Below are positions 20,339 to 27,846 of a stretch of 64,000 nt of DNA, one piece after another. A program made the translations under genes and the position numbers. The notes under the pieces were generated by a model. That model saw only the letters and a program-made list of their open reading frames with translations. It was not told the origin of the DNA and did not search any database. This DNA is from Acidimicrobiia bacterium (GTDB lineage: Bacteria; Actinomycetota; Acidimicrobiia; Acidimicrobiales; Aldehydirespiratoraceae), in the NCBI GenBank assembly GCA_022819505.1, contig JAJEHD010000001.1, positions 1 through 64,000 on the forward strand. The letters run 5' to 3'. The number at the start of each line of letters is the position of its first letter. Within the stretch, counting starts at the first letter, position 1.

Positions 20339-20367
20339 TTGACATGACACTTGGCGTTGATTAATGT
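20339..20367 (+). promoter_or_regulatory. Strong SigA-type promoter for the coiled-coil membrane gene
   Basis: TTGACA (20339-20344) and TAATGT (20362-20367) are separated by exactly 17 bases, close to consensus, in an AT-rich patch (about 20296-20375) that stands out against the surrounding DNA. A second TTGAC lies 24 bases upstream. The predicted start near 20374 gives a leader of about 85 bases with a GCTGCCG/CGGCAGC hairpin (20381-20403). Confidence 0.65.
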
Positions 20368-20457
20368 TGTATTCAGCCTCGCTGCCGGGCTCGGAGCGGC
20401 AGCCACTGAGTCTGAGAGCGCCATCCCTAGCGCCGCCCGACCCGAGCGAGGTTTCTC

Positions 20458-21045
20458 TTGACCGCACCAGCCAAATCCACCGCGAGCGGGGTGGTGACCC
20501 CCATGGACGAGACCGAAAGGAAGCCAGTGGCCGAGCCCTCCGACCCAGCCGTACCCGACGCCGGTGTCCGACCTCAGGAGCCGACCGCCACGCCACAACC
20601 TGACCAGGCGCCTCAGGCAGCCCCATCTCCTCCGTCCGCCTCCGATGCCCGGACCGAACCGGGCGCACGGCGCATCGACGCCGGCAACACGGCCCTGCTG
20701 ATCGGGATCATCGTGGGACTCATCGGCTCGGTCAGCGTCCTCGTCGGCATCCCCGTGTTCCTCCTGAACGAGGAAGTCGACCGGGCCAGAGACGACATCG
20801 ATGCCCTCGCTGAAGACGTGAACGCCAGATTCGCCCAGCAAGACAGCAAGATCGACGCCAGATTCGCCCAGCAAGACAACAAGATCGACGCCAGATTCGC
20901 CCAGCAAGACGCCAAGTTCGACGCCAAGTTCGAAGAACTGGCGAAGGGCCAGGCGGAGATCGACCGCAAGCTGACGGCGCTGATCGCATCGCTCGGCAAG
21001 ACCGATGCCGTAGAGGCCGCCCTAGCGGGCGACATTCCGCCCTAG
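20458..21045 (+). CDS. Membrane protein with C-terminal coiled-coil tandem repeats
   Basis: Family not recognised. 195 residues: a proline-, alanine- and acid-rich cytoplasmic N-terminus (1-70), one transmembrane helix (about 77-103, TALLIGIIVGLIGSVSVLVG), then a coiled-coil region made of 11-residue repeats of the pattern (N/D)ARFAQQD(S/N/A)KI (122-154, three good copies and a degenerate fourth), and a final amphipathic helix. Eleven-residue periodicity is typical of right-handed or membrane-surface coiled coils. The start is a TTG at 20458 with GCGAGG about 7 bases upstream; ATG at 20503 is an alternative. Its stop codon shares CTAG with the stop of the convergent trmH gene. It interrupts the otherwise minus-strand translation cluster and has its own strong promoter. 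Confidence 0.75.
   Translation: MTAPAKSTASGVVTPMDETERKPVAEPSDPAVPDAGVRPQEPTATPQPDQAPQAAPSPPSASDARTEPGARRIDAGNTALLIGIIVGLIGSVSVLVGIPVFLLNEEVDRARDDIDALAEDVNARFAQQDSKIDARFAQQDNKIDARFAQQDAKFDAKFEELAKGQAEIDRKLTALIASLGKTDAVEAALAGDIPP
20821..20919 (+). repeat. Three tandem 33-bp repeats in the coiled-coil gene
   Basis: Units at 20821-20853, 20854-20886 and 20887-20919 are almost identical in DNA sequence (core GCCAGATTCGCCCAGCAAGA), followed by a diverged fourth unit. Each encodes one 11-residue coiled-coil segment. Near identity at the DNA level points to recent slippage or duplication, so copy number may vary between strains. Confidence 0.85.
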
Positions 21046-21833
21046 CGGCGGTACTCGAAAGCGAGGAGGGTGGCGGCCATGGCGACGTTGAGGGACTCGG
21101 CGTCACCAGCCATCGGGATCCGGACCCGGCGATCCGCCCGTTCACGGAGCGCGAGTTCGAGACCGTGCGACTCCGACCCGAGCACCAGAGCCACCGGGCC
21201 GGTGCCCGCGGCCAGCACGCCCGAATCGTGGCACTCCCCGTCGTGGGGATCCGCGACCACGATGACCGCACCCGCGGACCGGAGTGCTTCGAGGACGGTG
21301 ATGGCGCCAGCCTCCTGCACCACCGGCACACGTAGCACCGACCCGGCGGAGGCCCGCACCGCCTTCGGTGCCCACGGGTCGGCACCGCCCACCACCACCA
21401 CGCAGCAGGCCGCGCAGGCCTCGGCGGTGCGAATGATCGTCCCGGCGTTTCCGGGATCGGACACGTCGACGAGCACCAGCACGAGATCGTCCTGCGCCAG
21501 CGACTGCGGCAGGCAAGTCCGTGGCTTGCCGGCTAGCGCCAGCATCGGCTGGGGACTCACGGCGGGAGCCACCGACTCGAAGGCCCGGTCCGACAGGACA
21601 AGCATCTCCGCGCCGGATCTGAGACGGGCCAGCAACTCCTGAACCTTCGCGTCTTCGGCGGCGGATTCGGCGACGGCCACGACCGAGGGCTCGATCCCGG
21701 CCGCCAGCGCCTCCGACAGGGTGCGCGCCCCTTCCAGCACTACCCGGGCATCGCCCGGGGATCGACGGCGCACGAGGCGCCGGAACTCGGCTACCCGCTT
21801 GTGGCGCGGTCCGAGCGCTTGGGGTTCGGTCAG
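21042..21833 (-). CDS. SpoU/TrmH-family RNA 2'-O-methyltransferase
   Basis: SPOUT-class enzyme that uses SAM to methylate a ribose 2'-OH in rRNA or tRNA; in actinobacteria the rplT-linked copy is often called TsnR-like. About 263 residues: an N-terminal substrate-binding domain ([14 protein letters not shown], about 30-43) and the SPOUT knot with motif 1 [14 protein letters not shown] (126-139), motif 2 [12 protein letters not shown] and motif 3 [15 protein letters not shown]. Start choice is uncertain: no ATG/GTG/TTG lies before the substrate-binding domain near the rplT stop, but a CTG at 21833 overlaps that stop (CTGA). A GTG inside, giving [11 protein letters not shown], is the alternative. 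The exact target nucleotide cannot be told from sequence. Confidence 0.88.
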   Translation of the reverse strand: MTEPQALGPRHKRVAEFRRLVRRRSPGDARVVLEGARTLSEALAAGIEPSVVAVAESAAEDAKVQELLARLRSGAEMLVLSDRAFESVAPAVSPQPMLALAGKPRTCLPQSLAQDDLVLVLVDVSDPGNAGTIIRTAEACAACCVVVVGGADPWAPKAVRASAGSVLRVPVVQEAGAITVLEALRSAGAVIVVADPHDGECHDSGVLAAGTGPVALVLGSESHGLELALRERADRRVRIPMAGDAESLNVAMAATLLAFEYRR

Positions 21834-22204
21834 CTCGCCTGCGCCTGGGCCGCCGAGGCCTCGGAGGCGGTCTCGACCAAAGCTGAGAACGCGTCGGCAT
21901 CGTTGACGGCCAGGTCGGCGAGGATCTTGCGGTCGACTTCGATTCCGGCCGCCTTCAGCCCGGCGATGAAGCGGCTGTAGGAGGTTCCCCGCTGGCGGCA
22001 CGCGGCGTTGATCCGCTGGATCCAGAGCCGGCGGAAGTCGTTCTTGCGGGCCCTGCGATCCCGGAACGCGTAGTTGCCGGAGTGCATGAGCTGCTCGTTG
22101 GCGGACCGCCAGGACCGGGACTTGTTCCCGTAGTAGCCCTTGGCCCGCGACAGCACCGCTCGGCGGCGGCGCCTGGACTGGGCGGGGCGTGTCACTCTGG
22201 CCAT
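21830..22204 (-). CDS. rplT: 50S ribosomal protein L20
   Basis: Early-assembling 23S rRNA-binding protein, 124 residues. The basic N-terminus ([29 protein letters not shown]) and the core [26 protein letters not shown] are diagnostic. ATG at 22204 is preceded by AGGAGA. It follows rpmI by 56 bases. In many bacteria L20 represses its own operon through an RNA structure; the candidate structure here is the infC leader, but L20 control is not demonstrated. Confidence 0.98.
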   Translation of the reverse strand: MARVTRPAQSRRRRRAVLSRAKGYYGNKSRSWRSANEQLMHSGNYAFRDRRARKNDFRRLWIQRINAACRQRGTSYSRFIAGLKAAGIEVDRKILADLAVNDADAFSALVETASEASAAQAQAS

Positions 22205-22260
22205 CGTCTGGTCTCCTTGATGTGCTTCGGGCGCTCAGCCGAGCGTCTCGGGTGGCCCTG

Positions 22261-22452
22261 CTAGATGCCCAGGTCCCGCAGCATCCGCTCGTCCGACGAT
22301 GACACGTCGGCGGGAGCCCGGAGCTGGCGCTTGCGCTTGGGGGACTTCTTCTCGAGGATGTGATTCTTGTTGATCCGGCGGCGCCGAAGCTTGCCGGTGC
22401 CGGTCCGCCGGAAGCGCTTGGCCGCACCCCGGTGCGTCTTCATCTTGGGCAT
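22261..22452 (-). CDS. rpmI: 50S ribosomal protein L35
   Basis: 63 residues, the normal size. The protein starts [21 protein letters not shown] and contains the basic [20 protein letters not shown] core typical of L35. It lies between infC (78 bases upstream) and rplT in the conserved infC-rpmI-rplT operon. Confidence 0.98.
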   Translation of the reverse strand: MPKMKTHRGAAKRFRRTGTGKLRRRRINKNHILEKKSPKRKRQLRAPADVSSSDERMLRDLGI

Positions 22453-22530
22453 GGCTGGCTCTCGATCCTGTGGTGTCTGGCTTGCGGTTGCTGGTGCTCG
22501 CTGCGGTGTGCGTGCGAAGCGGTGCGGCTT

Positions 22531-23133
22531 CTACTCGGCGGCGCCGGGCTGGGGTGGCTCGGAGGCCGCCATGGCCGCCTCGGCCTCCAGCCTACGGCGG
22601 TGCCGAGCCTGAGCCTGCTTGTCAGGAGCGAGCACCATCACCATGTTGCGTCCGTCCTGGCGGGGCTGGAACTCAACCTTGCCGACGTGCTCCACGGTGG
22701 CGGCCACGTCGTCGAGGATCTTCTTGCCCAGTTCGGGATGCTGGACCTCCCTGCCCCGGAACATGATCGTGACTTTGACCTTGTTGCCCTCGCCCAGGAA
22801 CTTCTCGACCCTGCGGGTCTTGGTATCGAAGTCGCCCCGGCCGATCTTGGGCCGGTACTTCATCTCCTTGACCATCACGCTGGACGACTTGCGGCGGGAT
22901 TCCTTGGCTCGCTGGGCCGCCTCGTACTTGAACTTGCCGTAGTCCATGATGCGGCAGACGGGCGGGTTGGCCGACTCCGCCACCTCGACGAGGTCACGTC
23001 CCGCGGCCCGGGCCAGATTCAGCGCCTCCTGAAGCGTCCTTATGCCGATCTGCTGACCATCCTCACCGACGAGGCGCACCTCGGCGGCTCGGATCTGGTC
23101 GTTGATGTTGGGCTCTTCGCCTGGCGGTGCTAT
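22531..23133 (-). CDS. infC: Translation initiation factor IF-3, probable AUA start
   Basis: IF-3 binds the 30S subunit, blocks 50S joining and proofreads the start codon and initiator tRNA. The N-domain (NINDQIRAAEVRLVGEDGQQIGI) and C-domain (KVKVTIMFRGREVQHPELG, QDGRNMVMVLAP) are complete. The first ordinary start codon in frame (GTG at 23079, before RLVGEDG) would delete the conserved INxxIRxxEVRL segment. Between the in-frame upstream stop and that segment there is no ATG, GTG or TTG. However, an ATA at 23133 sits 9 bases after a strong AGGAG, giving a 200-residue protein. E. coli infC similarly uses AUU, which lets IF-3 repress its own translation. The AUA assignment is inference from frame and spacing. 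Confidence 0.9.
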   Translation of the reverse strand: MAPPGEEPNINDQIRAAEVRLVGEDGQQIGIRTLQEALNLARAAGRDLVEVAESANPPVCRIMDYGKFKYEAAQRAKESRRKSSSVMVKEMKYRPKIGRGDFDTKTRRVEKFLGEGNKVKVTIMFRGREVQHPELGKKILDDVAATVEHVGKVEFQPRQDGRNMVMVLAPDKQAQARHRRRLEAEAAMAASEPPQPGAAE

Positions 23134-23179
23134 CGCCGTTCACTCCTCGTGAGCACGGAACCTCCGTATTCGGGCGGAA

Positions 23180-23201
23180 CGCCCCGGCCGCGGCCGGGGC
23201 G
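23180..23201 (-). promoter_or_regulatory. Perfect 22-bp GC palindrome in the infC leader
   Basis: CGCCCCGGCCGCGGCCGGGG plus CG is a perfect inverted repeat 46 bases upstream of the infC start. In RNA it would form a very stable hairpin between promoter and ribosome-binding site. It may be an attenuator, an L20 or IF-3 autoregulatory leader element, or part of a bidirectional terminator/insulator with the divergent gene at 23291. No U run follows it on the infC strand. Confidence 0.5.
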
Positions 23202-23290
23202 CTGGTCCGCTGGATTGACCCCGGTAGGGTAGCAGCCGGTCACAGCAAGCGACCACGCCCCTGGCGAGCCGCCAACCTGGAGGTGTTCAT

Positions 23291-23773
23291 ATGAGCACGC
23301 TGTGGACACCCGGAGGCGAGGTGCCGGTCAGCGACCGTCCCTCCGATCCCGCTCCTGCCGCCACCGCGGAGGCGTCCGACCCTTCAGCACCCGAGGGCTT
23401 CGATCTCGACAGCCTCTCACCCGAGGAGCGCGAGCAGGCCGAGCAGTACATCCGGGAGCTGGCCGAGTCCCGGGAGCGGCTCAAGTCGGTGCCGGCGGGG
23501 GTGGTGGTGGCCAACCACGCCATGGGCCTCTATGAGCTGGCCGCCCTCCATCTGGCCAGCCAGCCGCCGAACTTCACCGAAGCCACGGTGGCCATCGACG
23601 CCCTCGGCGCGCTGCTCGACGGGATGAAGGGCCGGCTCGGCGAACCCGAGGCCACCCTGCGCGAGGCCATGTCGCAGATCCAGATGGCCTTCGTCCAGCT
23701 CAAGAACCGCCCCCAGGACCCGGAGGCAGCCGACACCGGCGACGACGGCTCAGAAGACGACCCCGCCGCCTGA
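23291..23773 (+). CDS. Conserved DUF1844-like hypothetical protein
   Basis: 160 residues; function unknown. The central block, from GVVVANHAMGLYELAALHLA on through FTEATVAIDALGALLDGM to a Gln/Met-rich helix (MSQIQMAFVQLKN), matches the pattern I know from small actinobacterial proteins annotated DUF1844 and encoded next to infC. Both ends are acidic and disordered-looking. All-helical, soluble, no cysteines. ATG at 23291 has GGAGGT 6 bases upstream. It is divergent from infC with about 157 bases between starts, and ends 18 bases before the convergent hisG stop; a small palindrome TCCCCTAGGGGA spans that junction (23788-23799). Confidence 0.75.
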   Translation: MSTLWTPGGEVPVSDRPSDPAPAATAEASDPSAPEGFDLDSLSPEEREQAEQYIRELAESRERLKSVPAGVVVANHAMGLYELAALHLASQPPNFTEATVAIDALGALLDGMKGRLGEPEATLREAMSQIQMAFVQLKNRPQDPEAADTGDDGSEDDPAA

Positions 23774-23791
23774 GCCCGGCGGGACACTCCC

Positions 23792-24667
23792 CTAGGGGAC
23801 GATCTTCGATATTGGCATCTCCACTATGTCGGTGGCGCCCAGGTCTCGCAGCGCGGGGATCAGGATGTTGATCTCGTTGCGGGGCACGACCGTCTCCACC
23901 GCGTAGCCCGCGCCCCTGAAGAGTTCGTTGACGGTGGGAGCCTTCATGGCCGGCAGGATCTCGATCACGTCGTCGAGGGCGTCGGCGCCCACGTTGAGCT
24001 TCACCAGCACCTTGCCCCGCGCCTCCAGCACGCCCTGGAGCAGCGTGAAGATCTGGCCCATGGCGTGCCGCTTGTCTGCGTCTGCTGCCGCCTCGGGGTT
24101 GGCGATCAACTCGGTGTAGGAGGTCAGCAGGGTGTCGATGATGCGCAGGCCAGCGGCCCGCAGAGCCCGGCCCGTCTCGGTGATCTCGACCACCGCGTCC
24201 ACGATGTCGGGCACCTTGGCCTCGGTGGCCCCGTAGCTCAAAGCGATCTGGGCCTCGATGCCGGCGCTCTCGAAGAACCGGCGGGTCAGCCCCGGGTACT
24301 CGGTCGACACTCGAACGCCTTGCGGGAGGTTGGCAGTGCTCTGGTAGGGCGAGTCTCCGGCCACCGCCAGCACCACCCGGATCGGCAGCGACGTCGCCTT
24401 GGAGTACTGCAGCTCGCCGAGCGAGACCACCTCGCTGCCGGTCTCGGTCACCCAGTCCCGGCCGGTGATGCCTATGTCGAAGAGGCCGTCGGCGATGTAG
24501 ACGGGGATCTCCTGGGGCCTCAGGATCCTCACGTCGCTGATGCGGGGATCGGCGATCGAGGCGCTGTAGGCCACGTCCGAGGATCGCCGCACGGGCAGGT
24601 CGGCAGCCTCGAACAGCTCGAGGGTGGCCTTCTCGAGCGATCCCTTGGGAAGTACGAGCTTGAGCAT
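23792..24667 (-). CDS. hisG: ATP phosphoribosyltransferase, long form
   Basis: First and usually histidine-inhibited step of histidine synthesis: ATP plus PRPP. 291 residues with the catalytic periplasmic-binding-like domain (LVLPKGSLEKATLELFEAADLP, DIGITGRDWV), the PRPP loop EAKVPDIVDAVVEITETG, and a C-terminal ACT-like regulatory domain (about 215-291, LNVGADALDDVIEILPAMKAPTV). Presence of that domain marks the long HisG that works without HisZ. ATG at 24667 with AAGGA upstream. It follows ribD by 43 bases; the other his genes are not in the window. Confidence 0.97.
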   Translation of the reverse strand: MLKLVLPKGSLEKATLELFEAADLPVRRSSDVAYSASIADPRISDVRILRPQEIPVYIADGLFDIGITGRDWVTETGSEVVSLGELQYSKATSLPIRVVLAVAGDSPYQSTANLPQGVRVSTEYPGLTRRFFESAGIEAQIALSYGATEAKVPDIVDAVVEITETGRALRAAGLRIIDTLLTSYTELIANPEAAADADKRHAMGQIFTLLQGVLEARGKVLVKLNVGADALDDVIEILPAMKAPTVNELFRGAGYAVETVVPRNEINILIPALRDLGATDIVEMPISKIVP

Positions 24668-24710
24668 CGGCGTTCCTTAAGCCTCGCGAGCGCCAGCGAC
24701 GGCGCTGAGG

Positions 24711-25763
24711 CTACCGGCGTGCGGCCCGGGCGCTGCCTGGGGAGCCTCCGGCGAAGACCGGCGACACAGCCACGTCGATGCGCACGTCGGGCCCGAGGCG
24801 CTCCACCGCGGTGATCGAGCCCCGCACGACGTCGGTTATGGACTCGGCTCCCGGTCCCGAGAGTATGGGCGCCCCGTCGTCGCCGCCGAAGAGGGCGGGT
24901 GCCAGATAGACGACGAAGCTGTCTATGAGCCCGGCACGCACGAACGCGCCGGCCGCCGCCGGGCCGCCCTCGATGAGAGCCTGGGTGGCGCCGTCGGCGC
25001 CCAGCCGCACCACCAGGTCGTCGAGGGAGCCCTCCCATTGCAGGCACGGATGGATCCGAGCTCCCCTCACAGCCGACCCGACCACCACCCGTCGGGGCTG
25101 GACCACCGCCGTGGGCTCGCGGCCGTCGCTCCAGACCCGGCCCCCGGGCGGGGTCCAGTGGCGGACGGTGAGGCTGGGGTTGTCGGCCCGCACCGTGCCT
25201 GCGCCCACGATCACCGCGTCGGAGACGGCCCGCAGACGGTGAGCGTCGGTGCGAGCCTCCAGGGACGTGATCCACTGCGACGTGCCGTCGGGTGCCGCAG
25301 TGCGGCCGTCGATGCTGGCCGCGAGTTTGGCCACCATCCAGGGCCGGCCGGTGCGCCGGTGGTGCAGGTACGCCAGGAGCTGGCGCTCGACCTCGGCCTG
25401 CCGTACCCCGACCAGTACTTCGACGCCCTCCGATTGCAGCCTGGCCACGCCGGCGCCCGAGACCGCTGGGTCGGGGTCGAGCACGGCGATCACCACCCGG
25501 CGGATGCCGGCCTTGACGATCTCGTCGGTGCACGGGCCGGTTCGACCCTGGTGGTCGCACGGCTCGAGCGTGGTGACGAGGGTGGCGCCTCTGGCGGCCG
25601 GGCCCGCTGAGGTCAGTGCATGGCGCTCTGCGTGGGGACCGCCGGGCGGGCTGGTCGCCCCCGTGAAGGCGCTGCCGTTGGAGGCAATGACCAGGCAGCC
25701 GACCCAGGGATTGGGGCTGGTGAGGTGCCGGACCGTCAAAGCGGCCTCGATGGCCTTGTCCAT
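24711..25763 (-). CDS. ribD: Bifunctional riboflavin biosynthesis deaminase/reductase RibD
   Basis: Performs two consecutive steps of riboflavin synthesis. The N-terminal deaminase has the zinc site HAE (44-46) and PCDHQGRTGPC (68-78). The C-terminal reductase (about 145-350) has WMVAKLAASIDGRTA, SDAVIVGAGTVRADNPSLTVR and ALIEGGPAAAGAFVRAGLIDSF. From ATG at 25763, preceded by a GGGAGGGG site, it is 350 residues, the normal length. The frame is open further upstream over the 100-base gap to moaB but lacks family resemblance there. The other riboflavin genes are elsewhere. Confidence 0.95.
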   Translation of the reverse strand: MDKAIEAALTVRHLTSPNPWVGCLVIASNGSAFTGATSPPGGPHAERHALTSAGPAARGATLVTTLEPCDHQGRTGPCTDEIVKAGIRRVVIAVLDPDPAVSGAGVARLQSEGVEVLVGVRQAEVERQLLAYLHHRRTGRPWMVAKLAASIDGRTAAPDGTSQWITSLEARTDAHRLRAVSDAVIVGAGTVRADNPSLTVRHWTPPGGRVWSDGREPTAVVQPRRVVVGSAVRGARIHPCLQWEGSLDDLVVRLGADGATQALIEGGPAAAGAFVRAGLIDSFVVYLAPALFGGDDGAPILSGPGAESITDVVRGSITAVERLGPDVRIDVAVSPVFAGGSPGSARAARR

Positions 25764-25863
25764 GGCCCCCTCCCAGCGGCCGCCCGCTCGGCTCTTTGGC
25801 GCGGTCACATTGCGAGGTTGGACCGTCCACTCCGCTGGGGTCACGGGTTCGGGCGGGGCCGGC

Positions 25864-26391
25864 TCACCCGCCGTGGGGGTGAGGGTCGTAGTTGTCGACG
25901 AGCAGCCGCACGGCATGGCCGACCACGTCGATGACGGCGTCGACCGTCTCCACACAGCCTTTCGAGGAGCCGGGGGTGTTCAGGACCAGCGCGGTGCCGA
26001 GCGTGCCGGCCACCGCGCGCGACAAGCGACCCAGGGGATTGACCAGGCGCATGGCCTCTGCCAGTCCCGGAGCCTCCCGATCGATCACGGCCCGGGTCCC
26101 CTCCGGCGTGGAGTCGCGGGGTCCGAACCCGGTGCCTCCGGTGGTGACGATCAGGCCGTGGAAGCCTTCGGCCAGCCGTCGCAGTTCGCCCGCCACCGAG
26201 TCCACGCCGTCAGCGATCGCGGATCGCTCCACCACCCGCCATCCGGCCCCTACGAGGTAGGCCTCCAGCACCTCGCCGCTGCGGTCCTCCCGGGTCCCTT
26301 GCACCACACCGTCCGACACGGTGAGCACCTTGGCCTCCAGCCCAGAATCACTGCCTTCGACTGGATTGCCGGTGTGGTGGACGGTACTCAC
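25864..26391 (-). CDS. Molybdenum cofactor biosynthesis protein MogA/MoaB
   Basis: MPT-binding protein that adenylylates molybdopterin (MogA role) or the related MoaB. 175 residues with VLTVSDGVVQGTREDRSGEVL (22-42), the signature TTGGTGFGPRDSTPEGTRAVI (83-103) and LVLNTPGSSKGCVETVDAVI. GTG at 26391 overlaps by one base the stop (TAG) of the upstream zinc-protein gene, so the two are translationally coupled. No other Mo-cofactor gene is in the window. MogA and MoaB cannot be separated by sequence reading alone. Confidence 0.92.
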   Translation of the reverse strand: MSTVHHTGNPVEGSDSGLEAKVLTVSDGVVQGTREDRSGEVLEAYLVGAGWRVVERSAIADGVDSVAGELRRLAEGFHGLIVTTGGTGFGPRDSTPEGTRAVIDREAPGLAEAMRLVNPLGRLSRAVAGTLGTALVLNTPGSSKGCVETVDAVIDVVGHAVRLLVDNYDPHPHGG

Positions 26392-26612
26392 TAGCGGACG
26401 CTGTGGCCCTTCATGGCTGCAGTCATGGGCTCGCCCTCGCAGTACCCGCAGGGCGTATAACCCCGCTTCTTGCCGTGCTCGAGTGACTCGAACACGACCA
26501 GCGACCTGAGAGGAACGGACTGAACCGCTTCACAATCGGGCGTGTGGATCTTCGTCTGATTGCGGCTGCCCACAAGGTAGCCATCGAATACGTCGTACAC
26601 GGATACGGCCAT
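26391..26612 (-). CDS. Small Ada-like zinc-binding protein
   Basis: 73 residues. The spacing KIHTPDCEAVQ ... FESLEHGKKRGYTPCGYC resembles the Ada metal-binding fold also found as a C-terminal tail on some nucleases: probable zinc ligands His23 or Cys27, Cys55 and Cys58. In those proteins the pattern is a short beta strand, H-x-x-x-C, a helix with a phenylalanine-Ser-acidic start, then GYxPCxxC, and all of that is present. ATG at 26612 is preceded by GGAGGTGG. It overlaps mogA by one base. Function unknown; DNA or nucleotide binding is only suggested by the fold analogy. It is too short to carry the Ada methyltransferase domain. Confidence 0.75.
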   Translation of the reverse strand: MAVSVYDVFDGYLVGSRNQTKIHTPDCEAVQSVPLRSLVVFESLEHGKKRGYTPCGYCEGEPMTAAMKGHSVR

Positions 26613-26685
26613 GGGCGATCCACCTCCGGACTGAACAATCGCTGTCAGGTCTAGGCACTCACCTTAGTTGGCGGCGTGCGGGTCC

Positions 26686-27846
26686 TCAGCGGCGGCACCA
26701 TCGGAACAGGGCCATGCCGTCGTGACCGGCATCGGGGAGCAGCATGGCACCGTCGCCGTGGGCCAGCCACGGCTCCACCGACGGCTGCAGCACTTCGAGA
26801 CGTTCGTCAGCGGATGCGGCAGCCGCCACCTCCAGCGTCTCGGCGGCTGTCAGCGTGCAGACGCTGTAAACCAGCTCGCCTCCGGGGCGCAGCAGGCCCA
26901 CTGCCGCCTCCAGCAGCTCGCGCTGGAGGTCGGCCAGCCGGGACACGGCCGACGGCTCGACGCGCCAGCGGGCGTCGGGGCGGCGCCGGAGCGACCCCAG
27001 GCCGCTGCAAGGTGCGTCCACCAGTACGGCGTCGCAACAGCCGGGCTGCAGCGGAGGATGGCGGGCGTCGGCTGCCAGCAGCAGCATCTTCTCGGCGTCG
27101 AGGGCCGCCCGGTTGGCCTCCAGCAGACCGATGCGGCCCCTATGCGAATCGCAGGCGACCACACGGGCGCCCCGTGCGGCCAGGGCGGTGGCCTTGCCGC
27201 CCGGCGCGGCGCAGACATCGGCCACCAAGTCGCCGGGCTGCACGTCGATGGCGTCGACCACCATCTGCGAGCTCAGGTCCTGGACGTAGCCGTCGGCGCG
27301 GCGTTGGACGCGTGCCGGGGCGTTCATTGACTCCAGGCTCTCCAGCGCAGTGTCGCGGCCGAGGTCGGCGATGAGCGTCTCGACGATCCAGTCGGGGTAG
27401 CTGAGCCGGGTGGCGTCGTCGGGCCAGTCCCGAGGCCCGGCCTCGGCCACCCGCCGCAGCACCGCGTTGACCAGCCCCCGGTGGCTGCGGGGAGCCGCGG
27501 CCACAGTGGCTGACACCGCCGCGTACGCCGGGGTGTCCAGCTCGATCAACTGGTAGGCGCCGATGCGCAGCGCGGCCCGAGCCGGAGGCGGCGGGGGCGT
27601 GACCAGGAAGGGGTCGATCGCCCAGTCCAGTGCCCGCCGGCGGCGGGTCACGCCGTAGACGAGCTCGGTGGCGAAGGCCCGGTCGCGTTCAGCCAGACGG
27701 GACTCGGCCAGTGCGGCCGGCAGGGCGACGTTGGCGTAGGCGCCGCCGGTGTCGATGCGGACGAGCACATCCAGCGCCAGCCGTCGGGCACTCGGCCCCG
27801 CTCCCCCGCGGCCGGAGGCGCCGGACCGGCGAGTGCGCCGGCTCAC
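26686..27846 (-). CDS. rsmB: 16S rRNA (cytosine-C5)-methyltransferase RsmB
   Basis: Methylates C967 of 16S rRNA. 386 residues: N-terminal NusB-like helical domain (about 20-145, ARRLALDVLVRIDTGGAYAN, ELVYGVTRRRRALDW) and a Rossmann methyltransferase domain with the SAM motif VADVCAAPGGKATALAA, the PC motif VDAPCSGLGSLRRRPD near 275 and the second cysteine motif VYSVCTLT near 325. Both catalytic cysteines are in place. GTG at 27846 overlaps the fmt stop (GTGA), completing the def-fmt-rsmB operon. Confidence 0.96.
   Translation of the reverse strand: MSRRTRRSGASGRGGAGPSARRLALDVLVRIDTGGAYANVALPAALAESRLAERDRAFATELVYGVTRRRRALDWAIDPFLVTPPPPPARAALRIGAYQLIELDTPAYAAVSATVAAAPRSHRGLVNAVLRRVAEAGPRDWPDDATRLSYPDWIVETLIADLGRDTALESLESMNAPARVQRRADGYVQDLSSQMVVDAIDVQPGDLVADVCAAPGGKATALAARGARVVACDSHRGRIGLLEANRAALDAEKMLLLAADARHPPLQPGCCDAVLVDAPCSGLGSLRRRPDARWRVEPSAVSRLADLQRELLEAAVGLLRPGGELVYSVCTLTAAETLEVAAAASADERLEVLQPSVEPWLAHGDGAMLLPDAGHDGMALFRWCRR

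Noticed and set aside
20259..20457. tRNA gene in the AT-rich gap before the coiled-coil gene
   Set aside because: A hairpin is present but no cloverleaf, TTC-loop or acceptor pairing can be drawn; a promoter and leader explain it.
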